From Geosiphon pyriformis (lineage: Eukaryota > Glomeromycota > Glomeromycetes > Archaeosporales > Geosiphonaceae), in contig JAAOMT010000577.1 of NCBI GenBank assembly GCA_016748015.1, positions 285,854 through 349,853 of the forward strand: a stretch of DNA of 64,000 nt. Reading direction: 5' to 3'. Numbering within the stretch: position 1 is the stretch's first letter; each line of letters begins with the position of its first letter. Made by a program: the position numbers and the translations under genes. The notes beneath the pieces are model-generated. The model searched no databases. It had not been told where the DNA came from and worked only from the letters and a program-made list of their open reading frames with translations. This document shows positions 1-10,885 of this stretch, piece by piece.

Positions 1-2636
1 AAGGTCAACCTTTCCATCAAGCATTTAGCTCGTCTCATTTGAAGTAAAAATATCAGAATCTCCTTGTAATGAATTAAGGTTTCAGTGTTTATGATATTGT
101 CAATTGGCCATGGTAGCTATTCCAAGTAAAATAAGTAATTAAATGGTATAAGGGGTTTACGATTGGTTAAAAAATTAGGTGGTTAAGAACTATCCATACC
201 CTGTACTCAACCCTGATCTTTTCAAAAACTTGTACCCGAAAAGTGTCTGGTCTTTTCCCAGGATCATCGTCAATCCAAACGTTAATATCTTCACTTCTTA
301 AACATTTCCAATTTTTCAAACTGTTTAAAACTATGTCATTTAAGATATAGCTATCATACCACATTTGATTATGGTCCATCTAGAGGCAGATAAAAGACGG
401 AGAAAATGTTAATACAGTTCATTTAAAGCACAAAATTCAACGTAAAAATTTTTAAATTTCCCTTCTCAAAAAGGAGATCGCAGAGATTATTCATTGATTC
501 CCCTTGTTGCATAAAATATAAACCGGTCAAGACTCTGAGATGCTTCGAAAGGTAGTACTGATCAATCAACACTTTGTGTAGGCGATTGCCGATATAATCA
601 TACCAGGGCTGGAGATAATCATTGAAAATTTGATCAAATCGTTCGTTGAATGGTTGAAATAGAAAAAGTTCATCTGGCTGTGAATAATTAATGTTTTTGC
701 AATCGGAGTTCGATCTATAATTCTTTGTTTTACTATTGCTCCGAAAGGGGAACATATATTTAACAAGTTTTGAGTGATCGACAAGGATTTTATGGGGATT
801 GATGACTGGAGACAGCTCTATTTCACCAAGCTCATTGGTAAGCCGATCATATGGAAGCCTGCCGTCATCTTCAATATTTTGTAGAGTTATTTTTTGGTTA
901 AAGGTCGAATTAAAGAAGGGTAATGTTCCATTTCTAATTCCATTATTGACAGGGTATTCATGGTCAGTAATCTTTGTCTCTAATTGCTCCTGGAAAAATA
1001 TATACCTTCTTATTAAAGAGAAATAGGTCAAGAAATAAATAAATAACAAAAGAATTACCCAATTGTAATTAAAAGTTTTAAGAAGGTTACATCCTTTTCC
1101 TGAGAATAAAATTTTTTGAATGTATGGTTCCAGAAAACTAGGTGAAAGCCGTATGAAATGAAGTGGATCTTTTGAAGAAACCGGTAATGTACGAATCTTA
1201 AACATTTCTTGCCAATAATTAGAAGAATTACTTTTTATGTCGGAAGATCTAATATGAAATATACACTGAAAAATTGTATTTTAAAGAGCCCAAAATCACA
1301 CACAAAAGATAAACATGTCATACTTTACTATAAAAAATTCTTCAGCTGGATCTTTAAGAGTTCCATCTCGTATCCAATTATCTATCATACGCATATATGG
1401 GACGAACGTATTGTCGAAATGTTTGGCGAACATTAAGAAAACACATTTGTTACCAATCGTTTGATGATGCAAAATTTCTTTATACAATCCAGAAAGAATT
1501 GTAAATGCCAAATGTGCCGGGTTAATTAAAGGAGTATAAGGGGTCGGGAAGGATGGATCCCCTTCATTCTGGGATATCTCGTCAAAAAACTTATAAGGTG
1601 GAACTTCTACAAAAGAAAGCCTAGGATTAGTTTCACTGAGATCTGATATATTAAATATTGATCATTACCATTCAGAGGTGTTTGGACAAGAAATTCATAT
1701 AGTATTTGAAATTTCAGGAAATCATCTGAAAGCCGATTTTGGAGAAACAAAAGTGAAGCAAATGAATCTTGAGATTGAGCTGTGCCGATTCGATATTCAG
1801 ATTCCAAGTCAGATAACTTGTTTTCAAAACTAGACACCATAGTCAAAACAGAGAAGGCGAAAGCTTGTGTCGTCTGTCCGTAGATGGAAGAGTGTGCCCT
1901 ACATATTCTTTTTTACAATAAATGATTGGATCAAAATTTTGGCTTTTTTAGAGAAAGGGGTCTAATTTTACCTCGTTAATTTTCCTTTTAATTTGGCAAG
2001 CATATTTCCTTGATCACAAAAAAATTGTAACAATCCTTTGAAACTCCCTTCCGATAAATGAGTTAATAGGGCATTGAGATTAACCTTAATGAATAGTTTT
2101 TTGTGTTAGTTAAGGGAGTTTGGGATAGAAAGGTTAAATAGTGATAATTATAAAAAAATTTAATAACTTGAATCTGATCTTTAACTTCGCTAAATAAGAA
2201 GCTTGGCCTTCCAGAGAGCATAAATAGTATTTCACGTATTGCATCAAGTTCCGTGATATATCTGATGTCAGTAGGATTGTAAAATAAGTAACGAGGATCT
2301 TGTGCTTGATTCTCAGCGATAGACGGTCCTTGAATAAATTTTTTATTAATAAAAGGAGTAATCTAGGGCCTAATACGCTTAAAACTTACTGAACGTGCAG
2401 GAATCATTCATATTAAACTCAGTATGTAACTTTTTATTTGGATAATCATCGTAGTTTGGTAGCCAATACTGGCGTGATTGAAGATTTCTTATAAGGTCAT
2501 AATCAAATGTCACACTTTTAATATGGTCCATATCATAGGAATCTTTGAACCATAAATTATTGTAAATAATCAAGGTTATAAATTTGATTAAACTTCCAAA
2601 AAGAATTACCCTACCCATTATATCGCCTCGATACAT
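1..2636 (-). CDS. Gamma-tubulin complex component 5-like protein (partial)
   Basis: Component of the gamma-tubulin complex that nucleates microtubules at the spindle pole body (family knowledge). I joined exons at 2636-2390, 2328-2168, 2084-1972, 1898-1669, 1606-1329, 1265-432, 379-200 and 116-1; phases agree at every junction and nearly all introns are GT-AG. The reading gives an IREILFMLSGRPSFLF motif, then LTHLSEGSFKGLL, then MIDNWIRDGTLKDPAEEFF, and late in the protein LPWPID, the order seen in Spc97/Spc98-family proteins. The motifs fit GCP5 better than GCP2/3. Exon 6 (834 nt) probably hides a further 69-nt in-frame intron (GTAATT...TTCCAG) that reads as an odd hydrophobic stretch; exon 1 may contain another of similar size. 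The start is uncertain: ATG at 2636 or 2618, or an unseen upstream exon. The gene continues past the left edge. No disabling change was seen. Confidence 0.88.
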
Positions 2637-2659
2637 CCTTTTCTCCAGTACTACCAAAT

Positions 2660-4147
2660 TTGTGATATTTTAAGTGTGTTTCAACTTGAGTAGTAAGTCT
2701 GCTAAAAGTCTCAGTTCCAGGCTAAGGAACCATTCAAGAAGGAATAATTGAAACTTATGCTAAACTTAGTTAAAAGTAAAGAAATACCGCAAAAGTTTGG
2801 TTATTTGTTGTTTGAGTTTATTTTTAAATAATCAAGTTGCGACACGGCTTGTAACAGCTATGATTGGCTGGAGATTGAAATATTTAACAGATTGGATAAT
2901 AAAATCATGTGATTTGAGACATATCATTGCTTTTAAATCCTATGGGGCGACAGCAAATATATAATTAATTAATAATTATAGAGATTTTGATTAATTAACA
3001 ATATTAAATAATAAAAAGATATAATTAATTTTAATATTTAAAAGATTAAAATTTTATTTAATGAAAATCCAAATATAAATTATTTTTACATGATAATTAA
3101 TATTTGTAAAACTTATTATGATAAAAGTATTTAACATTTTATTTTTATTTTTATTTTATTATTAATTTAACTTATTAATGATATATTTTAAACGATGTAC
3201 ATATTTTTTTATTGATTAAAAAATAAATTTAAACTTAAAAATTGCAATATAATTACTTAAAACAATTGGTTTTATGTAAAGTATTATATTTAAAAAAAAT
3301 GATTAATTTATACAATGATTATTACTTTTTTTAAACGTAAAATATATATTTTTTATATATTTTTTATTTTTTAAAAAATCATTTATAAAATTTTAACAAA
3401 TTTTATATAATTTATTAAAGTTTTGTGTTTTTAACATAATTGATAAAAAAGGTTTATAAATTGCTTAAATTCTTAAAAGAAAATTTTTATCTCAATAATA
3501 TAAGCAAAATAAAAAAGTATGAAATTTAAATTATGTTCATAATTATTTATTTTTTAATTTTATGATTTTAAATAATATAATAATAATAATAATAATATAA
3601 TATTTTGTTGAAACTTTAATAATATGATTTATGCTCTTTTTACATATAAATATGACTTACATCAATTCAGATTATTTACAACTAAAAATAATGATTAATT
3701 AATTGTGATTATATCATAGATTTTTGATATATTGATTAAAACATTTATATTACTTTTAAATTATAATTTAATCATAATATTACATTAATAAGCTGAAAAA
3801 TAATGAACAGATAAAATAATGAAACCAAGTTGCCAATATAGTTGTGACTGGGCATTCCAAAATCAAATTATTTAACCAAAGTTAAAAAAGTCGCAAAATC
3901 GATAATCAAAAGCACTAAAATAAAATATATATCCCTCTATATATATATATATATATATAAAAGTAACAGCTATTTAACAATTCTATATAAAGAGCCAATT
4001 CCTAAATACAAGAAAAAAGAGTTTTTAAGTTATAACTTGAGATCATACCAACTCTAAATGATTTTCGTCCTAATATATAATCATTTAATCCTTAAAACCT
4101 TTTCAACTGAATTTCCCTCTTTCCCACTGCTAATGATATAATTAGTG
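2660..4147. other. A+T-rich intergenic stretch
   Basis: No gene found. From about 2,940 to 3,830 the sequence is almost pure A/T with many homopolymer runs. A short (AT)n run lies at 3939-3958. The first few hundred bases should contain the promoter of the tubulin-complex gene, but I recognise no specific element. Confidence 0.5.
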
Positions 4148-4328
4148 GCGTCAAACTAGAGATAGTGCAATACTAGGAACACCATGAGTTGAGTTTAGCA
4201 AGCCAGGGACTCGACTCTATTATTAAAAATTAGTCTAATATCGTAAGAGTTCAGTGAACTCTGTTACAGATATTACACTGTAAAGAACAGATACTACACT
4301 TGATCTTAGCCAAAAGGCTTGAGAGGAT
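4148..4328 (-). ncRNA. U2 spliceosomal snRNA
   Basis: RNA core of the U2 snRNP, which pairs with the intron branch point. Read on the minus strand, the 5' region carries CTTTTGGCTAAGATCAAGTG followed by TAGTATCTGTTC, the near-universal U2 block that includes the branch-point recognition GTAGTA. Stem IIa is TTACAG/CTGTAA around TGTAATAT, with both arms changed from the usual form so that pairing is kept. Stem IIb is a hairpin AGAGTTC/GAACTCT. An AATTTTTAAT stretch can serve as the Sm site, and a terminal stem-loop CTAGTATTGCACTATCTCTAG matches loop IV. The paired changes argue for a working gene. The 3' end is approximate. The many spliceosomal introns elsewhere in the window fit with it. Confidence 0.93.
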
Positions 4329-4360
4329 TGAGAGAAATCGTAATGGGGGACGCAAGGGGT

Positions 4361-4368
4361 ATATATAA
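4361..4368 (-). promoter_or_regulatory. TATA-like box upstream of U2
   Basis: TTATATAT on the minus strand lies about 33 nt before the proposed U2 start, the distance expected for a TATA element. Confidence 0.45.
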
Positions 4369-4369
4369 C

Positions 4370-5290
4370 AGTTGAACAGGGGAATATATATATGAGTAGT
4401 GAATTATGGGACATGTTGGCGTTAAATAGAAATTTTTAAAATGATAATCAACAATAATGACTCATTAAAGTTAAGAAATTTTGAGAAAAAAGTTTTAGTT
4501 ATTGCAATAGAAATTTTGGACTTCAAAAACTATGGCCTGGGGTTCTGAAGTTTCAAAAAAAAAAACTGAAGAAATATGTTTAGAAATTTCTTTCTACCTT
4601 TAATAAAAATTTTAAGAATAAGTACTTTTATTTTATTTTATTTTATTTTATTTTATTTTATTTTATTCTATTTTATTTAGTCAATTTCCATATCACACCA
4701 TGAAAAATTTGAATAGTTTGATTTTTAAATTAAATTTACAAGTGTGAAAGCAATTTACATGTGATTAAAGCAATAAAAACAAAAATCTTTCCAAGAAAAC
4801 TTGATAATATAAATTTAAATTTAAATTTAAATACTTTAAATTCTTAACTTTTAGGGAAATAAATAAATTCATTAAAAAATCATGTTAAAACAAGATTAAA
4901 AAGACTTTTTTTTTTAAACTGAATAAATCAATATGAGAATTTAATGAATTGAAAGGTTTTGAAATTTCTTTTATGTAGTTTCTAATTTTTTAAAATATAA
5001 CTTCTTACTTGTAGACTTGTTATGATAAATATCCCAGTAGAGCGATTCTCAGAATTAGCAGTCCAACACTTTTCATCGAGTTTATCGATAGAAAGGTGGG
5101 AAAAGTATAATTGATATTGATCAGATTAAAAAATTTATATATACACTTATTGATATATTAATTATAAAAATATATAATTAAAAAATAAAGTAAAAATTAT
5201 TATTTATAATTATTTTATATTATATATATATATATATATATATTTTACAATATTTTTATTTAAAACAGTTTTACTTAAAAAAAAAACAAA
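4370..5290. other. Intergenic, with a pentanucleotide microsatellite
   Basis: No gene found. A run of (TTTTA)n with few errors lies at 4626-4679, and an (AT)n run at about 5219-5242. The rest is ordinary A+T-rich sequence. Confidence 0.6.
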
Positions 5291-5299
5291 AAAAAAAAC

Positions 5300-5570
5300 G
5301 AGGAAAAAGTGTTTGAACTCTATTCAAAAAGCAGCAGACACGAGAAATACAAATACATAATAATACAACCTTGGATGGTGTTATCAAAATGGATTGGGAA
5401 CAACGAAAAATTCCGAAAAAGTGGAAAATCCAACTCACACAATCCAAAGCTTAGAGGAAGTCATCGAAATGGATCGGGAACAAAAAATAATGAAAAAAAA
5501 AAAGTGTTTGAACTTTATTAAAAAGCAGCAGAAACAGATAATTTAAGTTATCAAAATAATTTTCCTGATT
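5300..5570 (+). pseudogene. Sel1-repeat protein relic
   Basis: Sel1 repeats are TPR-like helical units, and they are strongly expanded in Rhizophagus (family knowledge). Three frames each give repeat fragments: EEKVFELYSK, then NLGWCYQNGLGTTKNSEKV, then RNGSGTKNNEKKKVFELY followed by a stop and KAAETDN. The pattern LG-x-CY-x-NG-x-GT-x(n)-EK-x-x-FELY is the Sel1 unit. Frames change at least twice and stops intervene, so this is a broken remnant of about two repeats. No start codon or flanking domain was found. Confidence 0.72.
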
Positions 5571-5993
5571 TGGATTCCCAACAACCTGGAACGTATCATT
5601 TTTTAAAATACCAGAATCGAGGCTCAATACTTAGATCTGGTGGGAACGATAGGATTTGGTATTGTTAAAAAAGGCGTATAAGGGAACAGAATTCTATTTT
5701 GGTATATGAAAAATCAAAAGTATGAGCCGACTGGGCTCACGAAAATTGTTTTAAAATATCCTAAAAACAGCTGAATATATAAAATGTGTTAATTAAGATG
5801 AGGTATTGCCTTTTAAAAAATATATGGGATTTTTGTTATTCTAATTTCTTTTCAAATACTAAAAACCGTATTTACATAGTTTTTACTCCCTGGATTTGAC
5901 TAAAGCACTCCTAAAGTTTATAGTATAGACTAGAAAAGAAACCGATTCTTGTTACTTTTGCCAATCGAAAATAAGATTTTTTCAGATGTGAAA

Positions 5994-5994
<1 letters not shown>

Positions 5995-6060
<66 letters not shown>
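5995..6060. repeat. (ATT)n microsatellite
   Basis: About 22 uninterrupted copies of the trinucleotide. Confidence 0.97.
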
Positions 6061-6061
<1 letters not shown>

Positions 6062-6275
6062 CGTTATGGAATAGATAAAGAATATATTTTCTTCAAAACT
6101 ATCCAATTTTACGATTGCTTACATGATAAAATCCATACCGTTATTATTTTAATCGTGCAAATCAAAGATGCTGAGATAGAGTTTTTGCTTTTTCAATCTG
6201 TTCTGCGTCATATGACGCTGTTAGGAAATAACTTGTTCCATTCGTTGGGATAAGCCTTTAGCATATGCATCGTAA

Positions 6276-6328
6276 TCATAATCATCATCATCATCATCGT
6301 CATTATCATCATCATCATCATCATCATA
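6276..6328. repeat. (ATC)n microsatellite
   Basis: Imperfect run of ATC/TCA units broken by ATCGTCATT. No gene lies around it. Confidence 0.95.
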
Positions 6329-6569
6329 GCATAATGAAATATGCTAATTCTTAATTCTTAGTACAGTACATTTTAGTAGATGACAAACATTTCTCGGTGG
6401 TGAAATCAAGAATTTTCACTTTTGGACCACCATAGACATATACTTTCGACGACTGGTTAATTTTAAATAAAAAAATGCTCGACCAAGAAAAAGCACTCGA
6501 TCTACCCATTACTGAATGTATTCTTTTTTTCTATTAAGAAATCAAACTATTAATCATGATATGGTTGTA

Positions 6570-7214
6570 CTATTTTCTACAAGTAAGTCTAACTGACTTA
6601 GGTAAAGAAGCATTATACGATAAGCTCATATTAACTATCAAAATATTAGCCTTATATCTAATAAAATATTCAGGTTGCAGGATTTGTCCTGCAACCTGAA
6701 TTCCAACAACCCTGAATTCCAACAATTCCGAATTCATTCTTATCAGGCTCACAACTCTTATGACCCCAATACATAACATCATTCGTTTCTCTCGATAATT
6801 TTACCAGAAATTTTCTCCACCACGTTTCATAACAAATATAATATCTGGTAGTCACCCTGATCATCCATCTCCTCTTCTATCAGCGCTTGCATTGCTTTGT
6901 TTTTCGAAATTGCTGATAAATGTAAATTGCCAACAAGATCTTTTAATGTTGCTCGAATGGCAGGTATGATCACATTGGCAACATAAGTGTCTTTTTTTGA
7001 TACTTTTGTAAAATCAGTTTCAAATATTGGCTTATTCCAAGCATCATTTCTATATTAATAATAATAACTTTTTGTAAGCTTTAATCAAAATACAATATAC
7101 TTACAAAGTATTTAAATTATACTCACTCTCTTTCCATATTTCATCATGTGAAAGCTCTCGTGAAAGAAAGCTCATTTTGTGGTGTCCAAGGGTCTTGGTA
7201 AATGACAAAGCCAT
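6570..7214 (-). pseudogene. Frameshifted unknown protein of a likely fungal repeat family
   Basis: The model starts at ATG 7214 (MALSFTKTLGHHKMSFLS...), has a probable GTAAGT...ATATAG intron near 7100-7050, and continues as NDAWNKPIFETDF...DTYVANVIIPAIRATLKDL. After an in-frame stop, another frame reads SRETNDVMYWGHKSCEPDKN and EFGIVGIQ, then shifts again to VAGQILQPEYFIRY and NILIVNMSLSYN. The last shift is explained by a 16-bp tandem duplication (6695-6710 and 6711-6726). I recall similar uncharacterised proteins as common in Rhizophagus, but I assign no function. The order of motifs along one strand makes it a single decayed gene. Confidence 0.62.
6671..6698. repeat. Perfect 12-bp inverted repeat
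   Basis: CAGGTTGCAGGA and its exact reverse complement are separated by TTTG. It lies inside the frameshifted pseudogene, directly beside the 16-bp tandem duplication. Confidence 0.97.
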
Positions 7215-7887
7215 TAGTAATATTTTCTTCGGCAGTGTTTGTTTAAAAGTTGTTTAGATATATTGATAAGAAAAATAAAAGTAAAAGAGTGAGAAGAGAA
7301 AAAAAACCCCATTTATTACCGGAAATAACTAGTGTGAAAAAAAAATCTATCTTCTATCACTTTCGAAAATGTTCTATGCAGATTGATAACACATAGCCGG
7401 GTAATCACATGTACTTTGGGATTGTGCGATAATCTTCACATATGTATCTTTGATCATTATGAAACTAAGAATAAAGCTTCATAAACATCATTCAGAAAAA
7501 ATATTTCTTATAAATTTTTTTCATACAATTATTAAATTAATTAAATATCAAAATTTCAAATTTTATTAATATTAATTTAAATAAAAGCTTTTTTTATTAA
7601 TTCTTATATTACAAAGAAAAAAATATCTTAATACTTTTAATACACTTTTGTTTAAGAATAACCAAAATAAAAAAAATAAAAAAGCTTATTATAAAAAAAA
7701 TATTATTAATTATAAGATTAAAAGCATAAATAAAATAATTAAAAAGTCTAATATAATAAAATTATTGTCAAAAAAGCCTATTAATAAAATAAAATTAATT
7801 AATACTGGTTTTATTATATTTATAAACAAATCAGAATCTTAAAAAATAAAATATATAGTTTTTATAATAGTATTAATAATAAATATA
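7215..7887. other. A+T-rich stretch without a supported gene
   Basis: An open frame of 64 codons at 7648-7842 is almost entirely Lys, Asn and Ile, as expected by chance in such DNA. I see no motif in it. Confidence 0.5.
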
Positions 7888-9690
7888 CAGTCAAACCTGA
7901 GATAACCTATATTCTTGGTAAATATAAATTGTTATAGGTTATTACAAGTTATGAGTTTTTTTAAATTTAAGTATATATAGTATATATATAATAAAAATAG
8001 ATATAATATTATTAAAAAATAAATTTATTTGCATATTCTTATAAGAATTTTTAAATATTTTTATGCAATATTAAAGAAACTTGTAAGAATTATTTGTTTT
8101 TGTTTATTTTGTATTCTCTTATAAAGTATATATTTAACATAAGCAAACTTATATACTGTATTATAAAATTTTTTGCTATTTTCAAGCTTTATAAACTGTT
8201 CAAAATTTGTAATAACAATTAATACATTTTTAATACTTATTATTTTCTGTATCTATTTTTTTTTATTAGAGCTATCATGTTTTGTTTTATGATTTATTAT
8301 AATATAATTTACTATCTTATTATTATCTAAATATTCTAAAGTAATTATATTATTTTTTTTAGATAGATTTATTAATTTTTCAATTAATAAGTATGTATAA
8401 TTTGGTTGTATACAATTAAACTTTTTATAGCAATTTTTAATCTTTTTTAATAAGTTTGTAGTTTTATTCTGAAAGTTGTTATTTATATTGATTAGAAAAA
8501 TACCAACTTTGTATTAGCAATAAGCAATTGTTTTATTTAAAATATTTTTCTATGTTTTATAAATTAGATTCATTGTTTAAAGTTGGTTAATTGCATAAAT
8601 ATTATCAATATCATCATTAAAAAGATTTAATACATAATGAAAAAAATAGTAATGGTAATATGTCTTAAAACAATGAATAATTCTAGTATTTATAGGCTAA
8701 ATATGTACTGTTAAATTAAATACAAACTGTTTTATATAAATATTTATAATAGATTTCATATTATAATTGTGATTAGCAAAATTGTTTATTAATAACAATA
8801 TGTTTTGGTTTTTTTTATACAGCTAATAGTCTTAATTAACAAGCTATTATCAAATAATATTACCAGTTATTTAAGCACAAGTGTTTAAATAATACTAAAA
8901 ACCAAGTTGTTTTTCTGTTTTTTTTTAAAAACAATGTAGATATTTAGCATAATCAATAATAAGTAGTAGTAAACATTCAGTTCTATTAGCATTAATTGTA
9001 AAAATAAGTGTCAATTACATTTTTAATTGTTTAATACCATAACATAATATTATAACAAAACCTTGATTTAATGATATAGCATAAAATAGTATAGTTTTAT
9101 TTATGTTAAAAATATTATATAACTTCCAATTAACAAGAAATATTATTATATGCACTTATTTATCTTTAATATACTTAATATTGACTGATAATACATTATC
9201 ATAAAAGTGAAATAAATGCAATCTAATATAGTTTTTAAAGCTTTCAAGCCAGCCATTAAATAGTTTTTGGCACTTATTTTCTAAAATATCTAATTAATTA
9301 TAGAACTTTATGCCAGCAGCTCAAATTACATCTTCAGTAAGTATCATTTTATGTGATTCTGCTTTTTGAACAAAAATAACAAGTGCTTTATCAAAGTTAA
9401 TATTACATACTATATATATATACTTATTAGTCAAGTCATGTATTGTATTTGTTTATAAACAAAAATTTGGTTTATCTTTGATCCAAGCCGAAACTAAAGG
9501 TTGTTTTATGTATGAAAAACCGTTTTTCTTAAAGTGTTTTGCAGTTTTTGATTGGTTTTTATCATTTGCATGATATTAATCGAGCACCATGAAGTGTAGT
9601 ATTTTCACAACTTTGTGAAATGCAAGCTAAAGAGATAGCATGCTTTTTGCTATTAAACATAATAGAATTAAAAGACAAAAAAAAAGTACA
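7888..9690 (-). mobile_element. Decayed pogo/Tigger-type DNA transposon
   Basis: One end, at 7888, reads TA then CAGTCAAACCTGAGATAACC, the form of a pogo-type terminal repeat next to a TA target. On the minus strand, the start near 9.6 kb has NDKNQSKTAKHF and IKQPLVSAWIKDKPNF, as in the CENP-B/Tc5-type DNA-binding domain. Further on come ALVIFVQKAESHKM, GWLESFKNYIRL and IFNINKTILFYAISLNQG. In Tigger transposases the last motif normally carries Asp and Glu (DET) where this copy has NKT, which two G-to-A changes explain. Many stops interrupt it. The far terminal repeat was not found near 9.7 kb, so that boundary is a guess. Confidence 0.72.
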
Positions 9691-9733
9691 ATTAAGACTC
9701 TGATCAGATATGGCTGATTCAATTATCCGACTT

Positions 9734-9848
9734 AATTATTCATACAATTGATAATAATTTAAAACTTGGAATAATTCGAAACTCTAATTTGATTACTCAC
9801 ACAATTGATATTAATTTAGAACTTGAAACAATTCAAAATTCTGACTTA
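9734..9848. repeat. Two-copy tandem repeat of about 59 bp
   Basis: The stretch starting ATTATTCATACAATTGATAA recurs as ATTACTCACACAATTGATAT, with further matching through ACTTGGAATAATTC/ACTTGAAACAATTC. It lies just outside the start of the Tigger relic. Confidence 0.75.
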
Positions 9849-10340
9849 ATTTTAAAAAATTATAATATACAAATTTTTAATAACAAATAATAATATTATA
9901 TTAATATAAAAATTACACTTAAATTTGGTTTAAATAAAAAAATTTTATTTTAATATCCATTTATTATTTAAATATAATATATAAATATATAATAAATAAA
10001 TTAATTTGTTTAAAAAAAGTTTACATAAATTTATTAGCTTTTATATTGCTATTTATTTAAAATTTTTATAATAAAAATTTAGAAATTATGATTGTATATA
10101 TTTTTATTTCTTTAAAAAAACTATTCATAATTTTAAAACGTATTATAAAAATAAATTATTTGTACAATTACAACAATTTTTACAAAATTCGGAGTTTTTA
10201 TACAAATTTAATTATTATAATAAAAAAATTATTATTTATTAGAAATATATTGTTATATTTAAAACTTTTAATTTTTAGTTTTATTTGTTTACTCGACCAT
10301 AATTAATTATTAATATTATTAATTAATCATTTTTAAAAGT

Positions 10341-10885
10341 AATTATTAATATGATTATTAACTTGATTATTGATAAAATTATTAATCTGATTATTGATTT
10401 TTTTTAATAGTATATAAGTAAAACTTTTTAAAGCTGTAAAAATTTATTTATACTAAATCAAATTTATTTAAAACAAAAATTAATGCAACAATATTGATTC
10501 TTTTTTTTACTATTTTTTTCTTAATTTGTATGATTATTAGTTTTTGTAAAGTATATTGAATAAACATTTATTAAAAAATACAACTAATATTTGATATTAA
10601 ATTTTAAAAATGCCAACATAATACATAAAATTATATTAGTGTATTATTTTTTTTTAATAATATAAACTAATTTTTTAATTTCAAATTTTCTTATTTTTTA
10701 AAAAGAATAACAATTAAAATATTTATGAAACTAATCTTGTATATTGAATTCTTACTAATTTAATTTATTTATTAAAGTTAAATTACTTTTTGATTATTTT
10801 TTTCGTTATATAATATTGTTTTTTCTTGCTATTTGTTAATATATTATCTCTAATTATAATAATATGTTATAATTTATAAAAAAAA
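10341..10885 (+). repeat. Dispersed repeat, copy 1, with 12-bp tandem array
   Basis: The copy starts with five 12-bp units of the type GATTATTGACTT (10341-10400). A TATATAAG stretch follows, then a body whose last 150 bp align clearly with 35500-35645 (for example TTCTTGCTATTTGTTAATAT against TTCTTGCTATCTGTTAACTT). Differences are mostly C in the other copy against T here. No coding capacity was seen. Confidence 0.7.

Noticed and set aside
799-1436. Plus-strand open frames across the tubulin-complex gene
   Set aside because: They oppose well-supported exons of the minus-strand gene.
7648-7842. Lys/Asn/Ile-rich open frame
   Set aside because: Low-complexity text expected by chance in A+T-rich DNA; no motif.
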